A stretch of DNA of 64,000 bases from CAKVON01 sp902475665 (GCA_036321795.1 JAWQCY010000004.1:62001-126000); one strand, 5' to 3'. Counted from the stretch's first letter, positions 8,478-17,150 are shown. Program-made: numbers and translations. Notes: generated by a model not told the origin, from the letters alone.

Positions 8478-10016
8478 ATGGCACAGACTGCCGACATCGT
8501 CCTCAGGTCGTCCGCCGTCTTCGACGCGACCTCCGTCGAGGCCCACGAGGGCTTCGTCGCCGTTTCCGGAAACAAGATCGCCGCCGTGGGCGCCGGCGAC
8601 GGCGCCGAGTGGGTCGGCGATGCGACCAAGGTCTACGACCTGGGAGACAAGCTCGTTACCCCCGGCCTCACCGACGTCCACTGCTTCTTCAACGGCTGGC
8701 TGCTCCAGCACGCCGGCGCCGACCTGTCCGGCGTCGCTTCCGTCGAGGAGGCCATCGAGCGCGTCAAGTCCGACGACGCCGTCAAGGCCCTGGCCATCGG
8801 CCACGACTTCCCTCTCGAGATGCTTCCCGTCGACGAGGCCGTCATGGACGAGGCCTTCGGCGACACCCCCGCCGTCCTCGTCGGCCAGTGGGCCGAGGGC
8901 ATGGCGATGAACCACGCCGCCGAGGAGCTCTATGGCTTCACCCCCGAGGCCTGCTGGTCCGAAAAGGCCTATAAGCTTCTGCAGGCCGTCATCGAGGACA
9001 CGGACTTCTCGGTCCCGATGTACCACCAGTACATGGCCATGATGAACGGCTTCGGCGTCACCTCCACCAAAGAGATGGGCTACGACGACTACTGGTTCAT
9101 CGACGAGGTCAAGAAGCTCGAGGACGCTGGCGAGCTGACGCTGCGCGTCAACCTCATGAGCCAGCCCGTGGGCGAGCCCGCCAACATCGCCTACGGCGTC
9201 GCCACGCGCGACCGCTACGCCGATGACGCCTTCCTGAGCTTCTCCGGCTTCAACCAGATGACCGATGGCTCGATCTCGCAGCACGAGGGCGAGATGAAGG
9301 AGCCCTACCTGGACGCCGACACCTGCTGCACCCTGCCGATCGACTGGGCCGAGCACGAGCGCCAGGTCCTCGAGGCCGACGCTGCCGGCCTGCGCTTCTC
9401 GCTCCACACCCAGGGCGATGGCGCCGTGGCCCACGCGATCGACATCTTCGAGAAGTGCCAGCGCGACGAGGACGGCAAGGTCGTCCTGCGCCAGGCCATG
9501 ACCGACCTCGAGGGCGCCGACCCCGTCGACCTCGAGCGCATGGGCAAGCTGGGCATCGTGGCCGAGGTCTACCCGCTGATCCAGGCCGTCGCAGACCGCG
9601 AGGGCAAGCTCCAGATGGTTGCCGAGAAGATCGGCGAGGAGCGCGGCTCGCACTACTGGAACCGTCGCCACATGCTCGACAGCGGCGTTGTCGTCTCCTG
9701 CGGCACCGACCTGCCGATGACCGTCGACGACCTTGGCGTCGGCGTCTACAGCGCCTGTGGCGGCTACTTCCCCGAGGGTGGGGAGCCCTGGAACACGCAG
9801 AACATGATCAGCGCCGGCGAGCTCATCCGCGCCTGGTGCGCGGGCGGTGCCTACGACCTTGAGCAGCTCGACGTCCTGGGCACCCTCGAGGCCGGCAAGC
9901 TGGCCGACATCGCCGTCTTCGACATGAACTTCCTCGAGGTCGACCCGAAGGACGCCCGCGAGGGCAACTGCGTCATGACCATCGTCGACGGCAACGTGGT
10001 CTTCGAGGACCTGTAA
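8478..10016 (+). CDS. YtcJ-like amidohydrolase (amidohydrolase_3 family)
   Basis: 512 aa. Start ATG 8478 behind AAGGATTGGAG. Composite urease-type architecture: an N-terminal beta piece, then the TIM barrel beginning PGLTDVHCFFNG, mid-barrel SLHTQGDGAVAHAID, a late SCGTDLPM (conserved Asp), and the C-terminal GTLEAGKLADIAVFD returning to the beta sandwich. The first metal motif is HCF instead of HxH, so one expected ligand is missing. YtcJ relatives hydrolyse N-acyl or formyl amides; here it may release the amine or acyl part of the cluster's substrate. Role inferred only from context. Confidence 0.8.
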   Translation: MAQTADIVLRSSAVFDATSVEAHEGFVAVSGNKIAAVGAGDGAEWVGDATKVYDLGDKLVTPGLTDVHCFFNGWLLQHAGADLSGVASVEEAIERVKSDDAVKALAIGHDFPLEMLPVDEAVMDEAFGDTPAVLVGQWAEGMAMNHAAEELYGFTPEACWSEKAYKLLQAVIEDTDFSVPMYHQYMAMMNGFGVTSTKEMGYDDYWFIDEVKKLEDAGELTLRVNLMSQPVGEPANIAYGVATRDRYADDAFLSFSGFNQMTDGSISQHEGEMKEPYLDADTCCTLPIDWAEHERQVLEADAAGLRFSLHTQGDGAVAHAIDIFEKCQRDEDGKVVLRQAMTDLEGADPVDLERMGKLGIVAEVYPLIQAVADREGKLQMVAEKIGEERGSHYWNRRHMLDSGVVVSCGTDLPMTVDDLGVGVYSACGGYFPEGGEPWNTQNMISAGELIRAWCAGGAYDLEQLDVLGTLEAGKLADIAVFDMNFLEVDPKDAREGNCVMTIVDGNVVFEDL

Positions 10017-10127
10017 GCCTATCGTGGCGTTGGCTGTGGCAATCTGATCCCACAAACAGGTAGCACACAGCCGCCGCTCAGGAAACGTTTCAACACCTTG
10101 CGGCACCTCAGACTCGCTGCAATCACG

Positions 10128-10158
10128 GCCCCCACGCGCCTAACTGGCACGTGGGGGC
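10128..10158 (+). terminator. Probable terminator hairpin after the amidohydrolase gene
   Basis: A perfect 9-bp stem GCCCCCACG/CGTGGGGGC with a 13-nt loop lies about 110 nt after the stop. The following CTGGCTTTCTCG is only weakly T-rich, so efficiency is uncertain. Confidence 0.5.
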
Positions 10159-10266
10159 CTGGCTTTCTCGTGGGCGATGGATGCCCGTGTGCCTTACCGA
10201 TGGCGCAAGCCATTCCCGTCTTATCGCAACGTTCAATCGCCTCAGCTCAGCCTGAAAGGAGATAGC

Positions 10267-10314
10267 ATGTGGCCAATGGGGCCAGTTCTTCGGCTGAGGA
10301 CGGCGGATGAGTAG
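10267..10314 (+). CDS. Possible 15-aa leader peptide
   Basis: ATG 10267 is preceded by GAAAGGAG at ideal spacing and encodes MWPMGPVLRLRTADE before a stop. It is followed by two CTTCTTCGGAT repeats and the 10379 hairpin. No structural gene follows on this strand, so an attenuator role has no visible target. It could be the relic of a lost gene or a stand-alone small peptide. Confidence 0.3.
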   Translation: MWPMGPVLRLRTADE

Positions 10315-10378
10315 CCGCCGTGGTCAATGAGGCCTTCTTCTTCGGATAATCCCGGTCAAAGGCAGCCTCTTCTTCGGA

Positions 10379-10414
10379 TGGCTATATGAGGCTCAGCTAC
10401 GCCTCACATAGCCA
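10379..10414. repeat. 14-bp inverted repeat (hairpin)
   Basis: TGGCTATATGAGGC and GCCTCACATAGCCA pair with one mismatch around an 8-nt loop. It lies downstream of the leader-like ORF. Confidence 0.6.
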
Positions 10415-10446
10415 CGACCGACAACCAGTCCACCACCTCACGCCAC

Positions 10447-10485
10447 AAAACAACCCCCGACCTCGCACTCGACGAGATCGGGGGT
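10447..10485 (-). terminator. Rho-independent terminator of the FrlC-like gene
   Basis: On the minus strand ACCCCCGA-T-CTCG pairs with CGAG-G-TCGGGGGT and is followed by TGTTTTG, about 70 nt after the stop at 10556. Confidence 0.85.
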
Positions 10486-10555
10486 CCCATAAGCAACTGG
10501 ATGCCAGCAATCACACGGACATGACAACCGCGTGGAAGACGGCATGCGAAACCGT

Positions 10556-11416
10556 TTACTCCTCGGGCAGGCCCAGGACGTTGCGCAGGTAGTCGCAGGA
10601 GCGCTTGTGCGGGCTGTGCGGATCCTCCCAGTAGATGGAGTCGTTGACCTCGAGGTCGATGCCGTTCTTGAAGTCGTTCTCCTCCAGGACGTCAATCCAG
10701 TGGCGCATCTTCTCGGCACCGAACTCGCCCGTGCCAAGCTCCTCGTGGTGGGAGTCGGAGTAGTGGATCCACTCGACCTTGTCTCCGAACTCCTCGAAGT
10801 ACTCCTCGAGGGTCTCGCCCTGGACATCCATGGCAACGAGGTCGACGCAGATGCGCAGGTTCGGGGAGCCGACGCCGTCGAGGACCTCACGCACGTCCTT
10901 CTTGTTCAGGACGAGGTTGCTCTCGTAGGGCTGGAGCTGCTCAAGCGTCAGGAGGATGTCGGCGTCCTCGGCCATGTCGGCGATGCGACGGTAGGTGTCG
11001 ATCAGGCGCTTCATCGACTCTTCCTTGGCGATGTTGCGCGGGCCGCAGCCAGAGTTGAGGAAAACGCGCGGGCAACCCATGACCTGGGCGTCCTCGATGG
11101 CCCACTTGAAGTACTCGACCGTGCGGTTGATGATCTGCGGGGTCGGATCGGAGAAGTTGTACGGGTAGCCCAAGGTCTCGGGCGTGTAGATGACGCAACG
11201 CTGGTCGCGCGCCTCCATCTCGCGGACGATGCGCTTGAGCTCGGCCGTGGCCTCGGCAGACGTGGCCCAGTCGGGACGATAGTAGAACGGCTCGGCACCC
11301 CACAGGTCGACACCGTGGATACCGCACTCCTGCAGCGAGTCGAGGAAATACTCGAGCGGGAAGTGCTGGTACGACGGACCCATGATCGAGACGTCACGCA
11401 TGGTTACCTTGGACAT
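10556..11416 (-). CDS. FrlC-like sugar-phosphate/Amadori-product epimerase (xylose-isomerase-like TIM barrel)
   Basis: 286 aa. It resembles FrlC (fructoselysine 3-epimerase) along its length: an early GIHGVDLWGAEPF, then YTPETLGYPYNF (FrlC has YTPETNGYPYN), LTLEQLQPYESNLV and DLEVNDS near the end, which supply the Glu/Asp/His metal ligands of AP_endonuc_2-type barrels. The start at 11416 follows AAAGG with rather long spacing. It is downstream of the FrlB-like gene on the same strand, each with its own terminator. Epimerisation of the 3-position of a ketosamine is the expected reaction; specificity is untested. Confidence 0.8.
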   Translation of the reverse strand: MSKVTMRDVSIMGPSYQHFPLEYFLDSLQECGIHGVDLWGAEPFYYRPDWATSAEATAELKRIVREMEARDQRCVIYTPETLGYPYNFSDPTPQIINRTVEYFKWAIEDAQVMGCPRVFLNSGCGPRNIAKEESMKRLIDTYRRIADMAEDADILLTLEQLQPYESNLVLNKKDVREVLDGVGSPNLRICVDLVAMDVQGETLEEYFEEFGDKVEWIHYSDSHHEELGTGEFGAEKMRHWIDVLEENDFKNGIDLEVNDSIYWEDPHSPHKRSCDYLRNVLGLPEE

Positions 11417-11515
11417 AGCTCACACAACCTTTCAAAACGAGGGAACGATAACGCACCGAACTCTTGCAAGAAGTGCTGGCGAAACTTTGGCGTTTGGGAC
11501 GCCATCCGCAGGCTG

Positions 11516-11553
11516 AAAAAACGCCGGCCACTCCACCGTATGGGTGGCCGGCG
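11516..11553 (-). terminator. Rho-independent terminator of the FrlB-like gene
   Basis: Perfect 10-bp stem CGCCGGCCAC/GTGGCCGGCG, 12-nt loop, followed on the minus strand by TTTTTTC. Confidence 0.92.
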
Positions 11554-11566
11554 CCAGGGGAAGGGC

Positions 11567-12562
11567 TTAGTAGTCGAACTGACGATAGTAGCGGCGAATG
11601 ACCATCGGGTGGCAGTTGAGGGCCTCGATGTGGGCGTCGATACGCTCGGTCACCATGTGGGTGACGAGGTGCGACAGGTAGCCACGGTACTCGGGGCTGA
11701 TGCCAGGCAGGTCATAGTCCTTGGAGTCGATGACCTCGAAGCGGTTGCAGACGCGCGGGAGGAACTTGACGACGCGCTCGGCCAGGGGACGCTCGGCGTC
11801 CTCACCCAGGAAGACGGTGACGTTGGTGTCGCGGTCGATGACCTCGAGGGTGCCGTGGAAGAACTCGGCGGCGTGGATGGACTTGGTGCGCAGCCAGTGC
11901 TGCTCCTCCCAGTAGCACATGGCGTAGGAGTAGGTGGAGCCGTACTGGTTGCCGGCGGCGACGAAGTAGTGGAGCTCGTCGTCGTGGTGACGCTCGGCGT
12001 AGGCCTTGGCCCACTCGTCAGCGGCCTTCTGGACGCCAACGAGGTCCTTGGCGTAGTTCTCGTCCATCTGGGCGTAGAACTCGTCGTACTGCGGGAACTG
12101 GCCGGCGTTCTTCATGAAGCGGTCGCCGACCATGAAGAACTTGAGCTGCTCGTTCTCCGGGTAGGTGATGCAGTACGTGGAGGCCTTGGCCAGCGGGGAG
12201 TCGGCGACGTCGATGAAGCCGATGACGGTGCAGCCAATCTCGTTGATGGTCTTGAGGGCCTCGACCATCTCGGCGGTGTTGCCGGAGACGGAGGAGATCA
12301 CGACGACGGTCTTGTCGGTGATGCGCTTGTTGCCACGGACGTTGAACTCACCGGCGTGCTCGACGACGACAGGAAGGTCGGAGAGCTCCTTGATGTGGGC
12401 CTCGGCCTGCAGCGAGGACGCCCAGGTGCCACCGATGCCCAGATAGACGATCTGGTCGTAGCCCCTCTCGCAAATGCCGTCGACGATCTTCTCGATCTCG
12501 GGGCGAAGCGCGATGCCACCGGCAAAGCCGTCGAGAAGCTTCTGCTCGTCAAACTTGATCAT
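11567..12562 (-). CDS. FrlB-like fructosamine-6-phosphate deglycase (SIS domains)
   Basis: 331 aa. ATG 12562 is preferred over ATG 12568 because GGAGGGA is 8 nt from the former and overlaps the latter. SIS domain 1: IVYLGIGGTWASSLQAEAHI and SSVSGNTAEMVEAL; domain 2: FVAAGNQYGSTYSYAM and HAAEFFHGTLEVID with the conserved E/H. The C-terminus ends RRYYRQFDY, close to RRYYGGLVEY in E. coli FrlB, which sets it apart from the other two SIS genes here. Expected reaction: 6-phospho-fructosamine to glucose-6-phosphate plus amino acid. A promoter and a possible operator lie just upstream. Confidence 0.8.
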   Translation of the reverse strand: MIKFDEQKLLDGFAGGIALRPEIEKIVDGICERGYDQIVYLGIGGTWASSLQAEAHIKELSDLPVVVEHAGEFNVRGNKRITDKTVVVISSVSGNTAEMVEALKTINEIGCTVIGFIDVADSPLAKASTYCITYPENEQLKFFMVGDRFMKNAGQFPQYDEFYAQMDENYAKDLVGVQKAADEWAKAYAERHHDDELHYFVAAGNQYGSTYSYAMCYWEEQHWLRTKSIHAAEFFHGTLEVIDRDTNVTVFLGEDAERPLAERVVKFLPRVCNRFEVIDSKDYDLPGISPEYRGYLSHLVTHMVTERIDAHIEALNCHPMVIRRYYRQFDY

Positions 12563-12644
12563 GTGCATTCCCTCCCTGGCCCGAAGGCCGTTTAACTTTA
12601 TGCCCTGGGGCGTATCCCCACACCACAAGGCTTGACCGCGAAAA

Positions 12645-12656
12645 CGTACAAGTACA
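12645..12656 (-). promoter_or_regulatory. Possible GntR-type operator
   Basis: TGTACTTGTACG (minus strand) is a near-repeat of TGTAC/GTAC halves immediately after the -10 of the FrlB-like promoter, where a repressor would block transcription. The family assignment is a guess from the half-site; no GntR gene lies in the window. Confidence 0.3.
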
Positions 12657-12661
12657 GTTTC

Positions 12662-12689
12662 AATATAGTCCAATTCTCGACAATGTCCA
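12662..12689 (-). promoter_or_regulatory. Sigma-70-type promoter of the FrlB-like gene
   Basis: On the minus strand TGGACA (-35), 16 nt, TATATT (-10), each 5/6 to consensus. It is about 100 nt upstream of the chosen start. Confidence 0.6.
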
Positions 12690-12859
12690 CTCGTTACAGA
12701 AAACAGCGACAATCAACCGCGAACGGTAGCGCCACGCGTCCGAAAGGTATCGCCGACAAAGGGAATACTTGCAGAGAAGAACGCCGGGCTCGCCACTCCG
12801 CTCACGCGGCAAACGACCCGCCACACGAGGCCGCCTGCCATGCGCAGGTGCCACGAGAT

Positions 12860-13144
12860 ATGCCAAATTACCCCTTGGAGCTGCGAATGCGTTGCATAAA
12901 CATCGGAGACGTCGTCGATATCAACCACGACCTGGAGGATGCCCGGGTTCCTGCGAGGATCCATCTGCACGACGCCTGCGGGGGCCAGACCTGCACGATA
13001 GAGACCACTGGCGACGACGAGGGCCAAGACGTCGCCGGCATCCTCGAGCGTGCGCGCCAAATAGTGACCGAGCACTTCTCGGCACGCTCGTCCAAGGTGA
13101 GCTTTGACGAGGCCACGGGGCTCACCTTCAGGTTGGACCGTTAG
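12860..13144 (+). CDS. RDAC-family protein of unknown function
   Basis: 94 aa from ATG 12860; ATG 12887 with TTGGAG upstream would give 85 aa and may be the real start, since family members begin at the MRxINI segment. The IHLHDACGGQTC segment matches the (R/H)DACG core that names this small family, which is common in anaerobic Firmicutes and Actinobacteria. Fold and function are not known to me. An exact copy of the 13-mer motif lies inside the gene (encoding EHFSAR). Stand-alone gene. Confidence 0.7.
   Translation: MPNYPLELRMRCINIGDVVDINHDLEDARVPARIHLHDACGGQTCTIETTGDDEGQDVAGILERARQIVTEHFSARSSKVSFDEATGLTFRLDR
13072..13084 (-). repeat. 13-mer TGCCGAGAAGTGC, copy 2 (inside the RDAC gene)
   Basis: Exact minus-strand copy within coding sequence. 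A near copy with one mismatch sits at 13178-13190 just before the next gene's promoter region. Confidence 0.85.
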
Positions 13145-13316
13145 GGATAGCAGTCCAAAGGTTAGGTCAAATAGCTGGTACTTCTCGGCATTTGGCATAT
13201 CTGAATAGAATTTAATAGACCAATTTCATCCATTGTGCATGAAATTTGGGCAGCTAGACCACATACGCACAAGAATGGACCACTTGTCACAGGACTCCTA
13301 TACCAAAGGGGGACGC

Positions 13317-14843
13317 GTGTCCAACATCCTCGACTACCTGGACTGGTACGGCGACCTTTCGCTGGGGACCGTGCCCTTCAACGAGGTCGACAACCTGATC
13401 CTGGCGCAGCTGAGCTACCTCGACCTGGACGTCTGCCATGACGGCGCGACCGTGTCCGAGGTTGCCGACGCCTACTTCCTCGCGCACGACAAGCGCGAGA
13501 TCTACTCGGCAGAGGGACTCGTCTCGCCGCTGACGCCGTTCCTGCTGCCAAAGATGGCGGCCGGCGGTCGCTTCTCGGACGCACGCGTTCGCATGTTCAA
13601 GTCGCGCATGGACACCGAGACGCGAGAGCAGTTTGCCGCCGTCACCTTCGACCTTTCGGACGGCACCTCCTACGTCGCCTTCCGCGGGACCGACGACAGC
13701 CTCGTGGGCTGGCACGAGGACTTCATCCTCAGCTTCAGGACCGCCGAGGCCCAGACCGACGCCGCGGGCTACCTCGAGCGCGTGGCCACATCCTGCGACA
13801 GGCCCCTGCGTGTCGGCGGCCACTCCAAGGGCGGCAACCTCGCCGCATACGCCGCCGCCATGTGCGACGACGCCACGCGCGAGCGCGTCATGCAGGTGTG
13901 GTGCGACGACTCGCCGGGCTTCTCGGAAGCCTTGTGCCCGCGCGAGAGGCTCGAGGCCATCGCCGGGCGCACGCGCCTGCTCGTACCCGCCTACTGCATC
14001 GTGGCACGCGTGCTCTCGCACGTGGTCGATCCCGAGGTCATTCTCAGCGATGGTGAGGGCGCCATGCAACACAGCGGCATGAACTGGCAGGTACTGGGCC
14101 CGCGCTTCGTCCGCAGCAAGGCATTCGAGCTCGGAAGCGAGCGGCTGGGGCTGGTCATCGAGTCGCTTCTTGCCGAGAACGACCCCATCCACCTGGAACG
14201 CCTGACCGAGGAGGTCTTCGCGTGCCTCGCCGCCTCCGGCGCGACGACGGTGTCCGGCCTCATGTCGTGCGGCACCGACGGGCTCGGCAGGGTCGTCACG
14301 GCCGTCTCGCGGCTGGAGGACCCCGACCGCACGACCATCAACCAGATGCTGTTGGCCCTTCTGGGCCAGGCGTTCTCCGACGCCGTGGCACCCATGCTAG
14401 CCCCGCTCGGCCACCTTGCCCGCCACGCGTCCGACGACGCTGCCGAGAAGGACCCTGCGCTCGACGCCAAATCCGACGAGCCCACCGGCGACTCCCCCAC
14501 CGCCGCAGACGACGTCAGCACTGCCGCCAACGACGCGACCGGCAAGGCAACGATCACGCCGGCCGCTGACGGCTCGCCAGCAGCCGACGCCATCGTCGCT
14601 GCGGGCGACCCACCGGCCGACACCCCGCCCTCAATCGAGGAGATGCTCGCCTGGCGAGAGCGCCAGCGCCGCGAGGAGATCCTGTCCGCCCCCAAGCGCC
14701 TGGCCACGCGCATGGCCGATGCCGCCGCGAGCGCCGCGTCCGCCGCCGAGAAGGGCCTGGAGGCAGCACGTGCTGCCAAGCGTCGCGACGACGACAGGCT
14801 CGCCAAACCGGACGAGTCAGACGGTTGGACGGTGATCGAATAG
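13317..14843 (+). CDS. DUF2974 (Mbeg1-like) alpha/beta-hydrolase/lipase-like protein
   Basis: 508 aa. GTG 13317 with AAAGGGGGA is chosen; an ATG 84 nt upstream lacks an SD. Mbeg1-like start SNILDYLDWYGDLSL, then YVAFRGTDDSLVGWHED and the nucleophile elbow GGHSKGGNLA, with a later aspartate region (CDDSPGF). The last 150 residues are Ala/Thr/Asp-rich low complexity (TAADDVSTAANDAT and similar) and probably disordered. Family members are predicted cytosolic serine hydrolases of unknown substrate. Stand-alone rightward gene. Confidence 0.8.
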   Translation: MSNILDYLDWYGDLSLGTVPFNEVDNLILAQLSYLDLDVCHDGATVSEVADAYFLAHDKREIYSAEGLVSPLTPFLLPKMAAGGRFSDARVRMFKSRMDTETREQFAAVTFDLSDGTSYVAFRGTDDSLVGWHEDFILSFRTAEAQTDAAGYLERVATSCDRPLRVGGHSKGGNLAAYAAAMCDDATRERVMQVWCDDSPGFSEALCPRERLEAIAGRTRLLVPAYCIVARVLSHVVDPEVILSDGEGAMQHSGMNWQVLGPRFVRSKAFELGSERLGLVIESLLAENDPIHLERLTEEVFACLAASGATTVSGLMSCGTDGLGRVVTAVSRLEDPDRTTINQMLLALLGQAFSDAVAPMLAPLGHLARHASDDAAEKDPALDAKSDEPTGDSPTAADDVSTAANDATGKATITPAADGSPAADAIVAAGDPPADTPPSIEEMLAWRERQRREEILSAPKRLATRMADAAASAASAAEKGLEAARAAKRRDDDRLAKPDESDGWTVIE

Positions 14844-14900
14844 GGGGCCGTCACACGCAGGACGCCTTCATGCGGTAGGCTGTCTCGGATTGGAGGTGCC

Positions 14901-15740
14901 ATGGTCCCCAGCCAGTATGTGGTGTGGTTCATGCTCTTTGGCCTGTTTGGGTGGGTCTTCGAGTCGACGTACTGCTCGATAGTCGAGCGGCACTGGTGCA
15001 ACCGCGGCTTTCTGTTTGGCCCCGTCTGCCCCATCTACGGGGTGGGGGCAGTGGCCGCCATAGCGGTCTTCTCGCATGCCGCACGCATGGGTGTGACGCC
15101 CGAGCCCTGGCAGGTGTTTCTCGTCTGCGCGGTGGGCGCGTCGGCGATCGAGTGGGTCACGTCCTGCGCCATGGAGCGCATGTTCGGCACCGTGTGGTGG
15201 GACTACTCCGACCTGCCGCTCAACATCAGGGGCCGCGTCTGTGTCCCGGCAGCCACCCTGTTTGGCCTGTGCGGGCTTGGAATCGTCTACGTCGCGCTGC
15301 CGCTGGTCACACGCGTGGCGGCCGTGGTGCCGCCCGTGGCGTTCGAGCTGGCGTCGCTAGTCCTGGTGGCCCTTCTTGCCACCGACGTCACCCTGGCTGT
15401 GTCGGCCCTGACCGAGCTCGTCTCGACCATCGAGGCGCTCGAGGCAAGCCTCAACGAGCGCGTGCAGGAGACCATCGACGAGCGCTCCGGCAAGATCCGC
15501 GCGGGAGCCCAGAGGGTGCGCGTCAGCTCGGCCGAGGCGCGCGAGCGCCTGCGCGACGTTGCCGCCAACCTCGACGGCATGCAGCGGCACGTCCTTCTCA
15601 ACGCCCGAAGGTTCCGCACCCTGCGCCTTGGCAGGGTCGCGCGCGGCCTCAACGCCACCATCCTCATGGCGGCCCGAACCCACGCCGAGCAGGCCCGCGC
15701 CGTGGCCCACCGCGACCGATCCGAAAGAAGGCACGGGTGA
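14901..15740 (+). CDS. Putative ABC-transporter-permease-like membrane protein (CmpB/PF06541 family)
   Basis: 279 aa, starting at ATG 14901 after TTGGAGG. The N-terminal 150 residues have four or five membrane helices with the family signatures GWVFES near residue 17, RGFLFGPVCPIYGVG, MERMFGTVWWDYSDLPLN and GRVCVPAA. The C-terminal 120 residues are charged and helical, likely a cytoplasmic coiled coil. Family name notwithstanding, no ABC partner is nearby. Its stop overlaps the GTG of the HD-domain gene in GTGA, so the two are translated together. Confidence 0.8.
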   Translation: MVPSQYVVWFMLFGLFGWVFESTYCSIVERHWCNRGFLFGPVCPIYGVGAVAAIAVFSHAARMGVTPEPWQVFLVCAVGASAIEWVTSCAMERMFGTVWWDYSDLPLNIRGRVCVPAATLFGLCGLGIVYVALPLVTRVAAVVPPVAFELASLVLVALLATDVTLAVSALTELVSTIEALEASLNERVQETIDERSGKIRAGAQRVRVSSAEARERLRDVAANLDGMQRHVLLNARRFRTLRLGRVARGLNATILMAARTHAEQARAVAHRDRSERRHG

Positions 15741-16189
15741 GGCTATCCGACAACGACAGGCGCCTGCTGCGCCGACAGGTCGCCCACGTGCGCGAGAGCG
15801 GCCGGGCGTACCTGATGGAGGCCAGCATCCAGCATGGGCGCGTGACCACCTGGGAGCACAGCATCGGGGTCGCGACGACCGCGCTGGCCATCGCCGCCTT
15901 CCTGCGCCTGCGCGTGCGGCGCGAGCAGATGGTGCGCGCCGCCCTTCTCCACGACTACTTCCTGTACGACTGGCACGAGCCCGGCCACACAGCCCACGCC
16001 ACGATGCATCCCGTCCTCGCGCTGCGCAATGCCCTCGAGGACTTCGATCTCTCCGATGTCGAGAAGAACGCCATCGCCGCGCACATGTGGCCGCTGCCGC
16101 CCGGGCGCGTGCCAAAAAGCCGCGAGGCCCTTTTGGTGAGCCTCGCGGACAAGTGGTGCTCTGCCGTGGAGACGATCGCGCGCCGTTAG
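15737..16189 (+). CDS. HD-domain protein (putative phosphohydrolase)
   Basis: 150 aa from GTG 15737, overlapping the previous stop by 4 nt. Residues WEHSIGVATTALA and ALLHDYFLYDWHE give the H...HD metal-binding pattern of HD hydrolases, with a later AAHMWPL and SLADKWCSAVETI that complete the fold. HD proteins cleave phosphomonoesters or nucleotides. Similar short HD proteins occur in many gut Firmicutes and Actinobacteria without known substrate. It ends 3 nt before the convergent lipoprotein stop, with no terminator between. Confidence 0.8.
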   Translation: MRLSDNDRRLLRRQVAHVRESGRAYLMEASIQHGRVTTWEHSIGVATTALAIAAFLRLRVRREQMVRAALLHDYFLYDWHEPGHTAHATMHPVLALRNALEDFDLSDVEKNAIAAHMWPLPPGRVPKSREALLVSLADKWCSAVETIARR

Positions 16190-16192
16190 CGG

Positions 16193-16783
16193 CTACTTGA
16201 TGTCAAGGTTGTCTTCCTTGATCTCGTAGGCCTTCTGCCAACCCGCGTTGCAATCCTCGGCGAACTCGATGTCCTCCAGGAAGGACTTGACCGCGGGATC
16301 CTCGTGGGTCTTCATGAAGACGTTGATCTCGATGCTGCCGTTGCCGTCGGGGGCGTCGGTGTACAGGGTGACGGAAGGTTCGTCGTTCCAGGTGAAGTTC
16401 TCAACCAGGTAGGTGTACTTGCCGATGGTCACGGTGCCGCCGTCGGTGTGCGGATCGGACTTGTCCTTCCAGTAACCGATGCTGTCGTCAAACTCCTCCT
16501 GGGCGGTGCCGCTCTCGTAGGAGATCTTGATGATCTCGGAGTCGTTGTCGGGGTTCATCCTGAACTCGCCCTGGGCGACGGTGTCGTAGAGCTTGACTTC
16601 CCAACCATCGGGAACCTCGACCTTGTACAGGCCGAAGTCGGTCTTCTTGTCTTCCTTGGCAGCAGCGGGGGCGTCGCCGGTCGTGGCACCACCACCCGAG
16701 TTGCCACCGCAGCCCACCAGGGGCACGGAGGCAAGGCAAAGCGCAAGCGCAGCGGTCGAGATGGCAATCAGGCTCTTCTTCAT
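16193..16783 (-). CDS. Secreted lipoprotein of unknown function
   Basis: 196 aa, ATG 16783 behind AGGAGGCCCACCT. The N-terminus is a lipoprotein signal: KK, a hydrophobic stretch, then VPLVGC with the lipidated Cys near residue 25. A Gly/Ala-rich linker is followed by about 150 acidic residues with beta-type patterns (GLYKVEVPDGWEVKLYDT), reminiscent of PsbP/DUF1795-like or Sip domains but not certain. It should be anchored outside the membrane. No neighbours suggest a partner. Confidence 0.7.
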   Translation of the reverse strand: MKKSLIAISTAALALCLASVPLVGCGGNSGGGATTGDAPAAAKEDKKTDFGLYKVEVPDGWEVKLYDTVAQGEFRMNPDNDSEIIKISYESGTAQEEFDDSIGYWKDKSDPHTDGGTVTIGKYTYLVENFTWNDEPSVTLYTDAPDGNGSIEINVFMKTHEDPAVKSFLEDIEFAEDCNAGWQKAYEIKEDNLDIK

Positions 16784-16987
16784 AGGTGGGCCTCCTGTCT
16801 TCTGGCGCCTCGCACGCCAACCGGGCGGATGCTTCGTGCACGCGCCCAACGTCTGTCGGCGGCAACGCAATCCTAACCTTGATGCAAGCTTAACGCATCT
16901 GTCATGACACTAGGGGTGCACACAGCGCCAACGGGGCGATACCGCCGGCGAAGGACGGCCCCCAAGGCCAGTCTCCGGGGCCAAACC

Positions 16988-17150
16988 CTAACGCGGAATC
17001 GAGAAGCACTTGCCGTTCGTGTCCTCCACCTCGACCTTCTCGATATTTCCGCCCGCGCCGGCCGTGACCTCGATCGTAACCAGGACGTCGTTGTCGGGCT
17101 GAACCTTGGTGCGCGCATGCGACAGGTAAACGGGTTGTGCCTCGTCAAGA
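16988..17150 (-). pseudogene. C-terminal gene fragment, no start codon
   Basis: An open frame ends with VLVTIEVTAGAGGNIEKVEV and a short tail before TAG at 16988. It reads like a real small domain, but no ATG, GTG or TTG lies in this frame between it and the tRNA upstream. Probably a relic left beside the tRNA gene. Identity unknown. Confidence 0.35.

Larger units (their letters stand above)
10017..10555. other. 539-nt gene-poor stretch between convergent operons
   Basis: No gene of normal size. It holds a hairpin at 10128-10158, a 15-codon ORF with a very good SD at 10267, two CTTCTTCGGAT direct repeats near 10335 and 10371, a second hairpin at 10379-10414, and the leftward terminator of the FrlC-like gene at 10447-10485. 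Confidence 0.7.
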
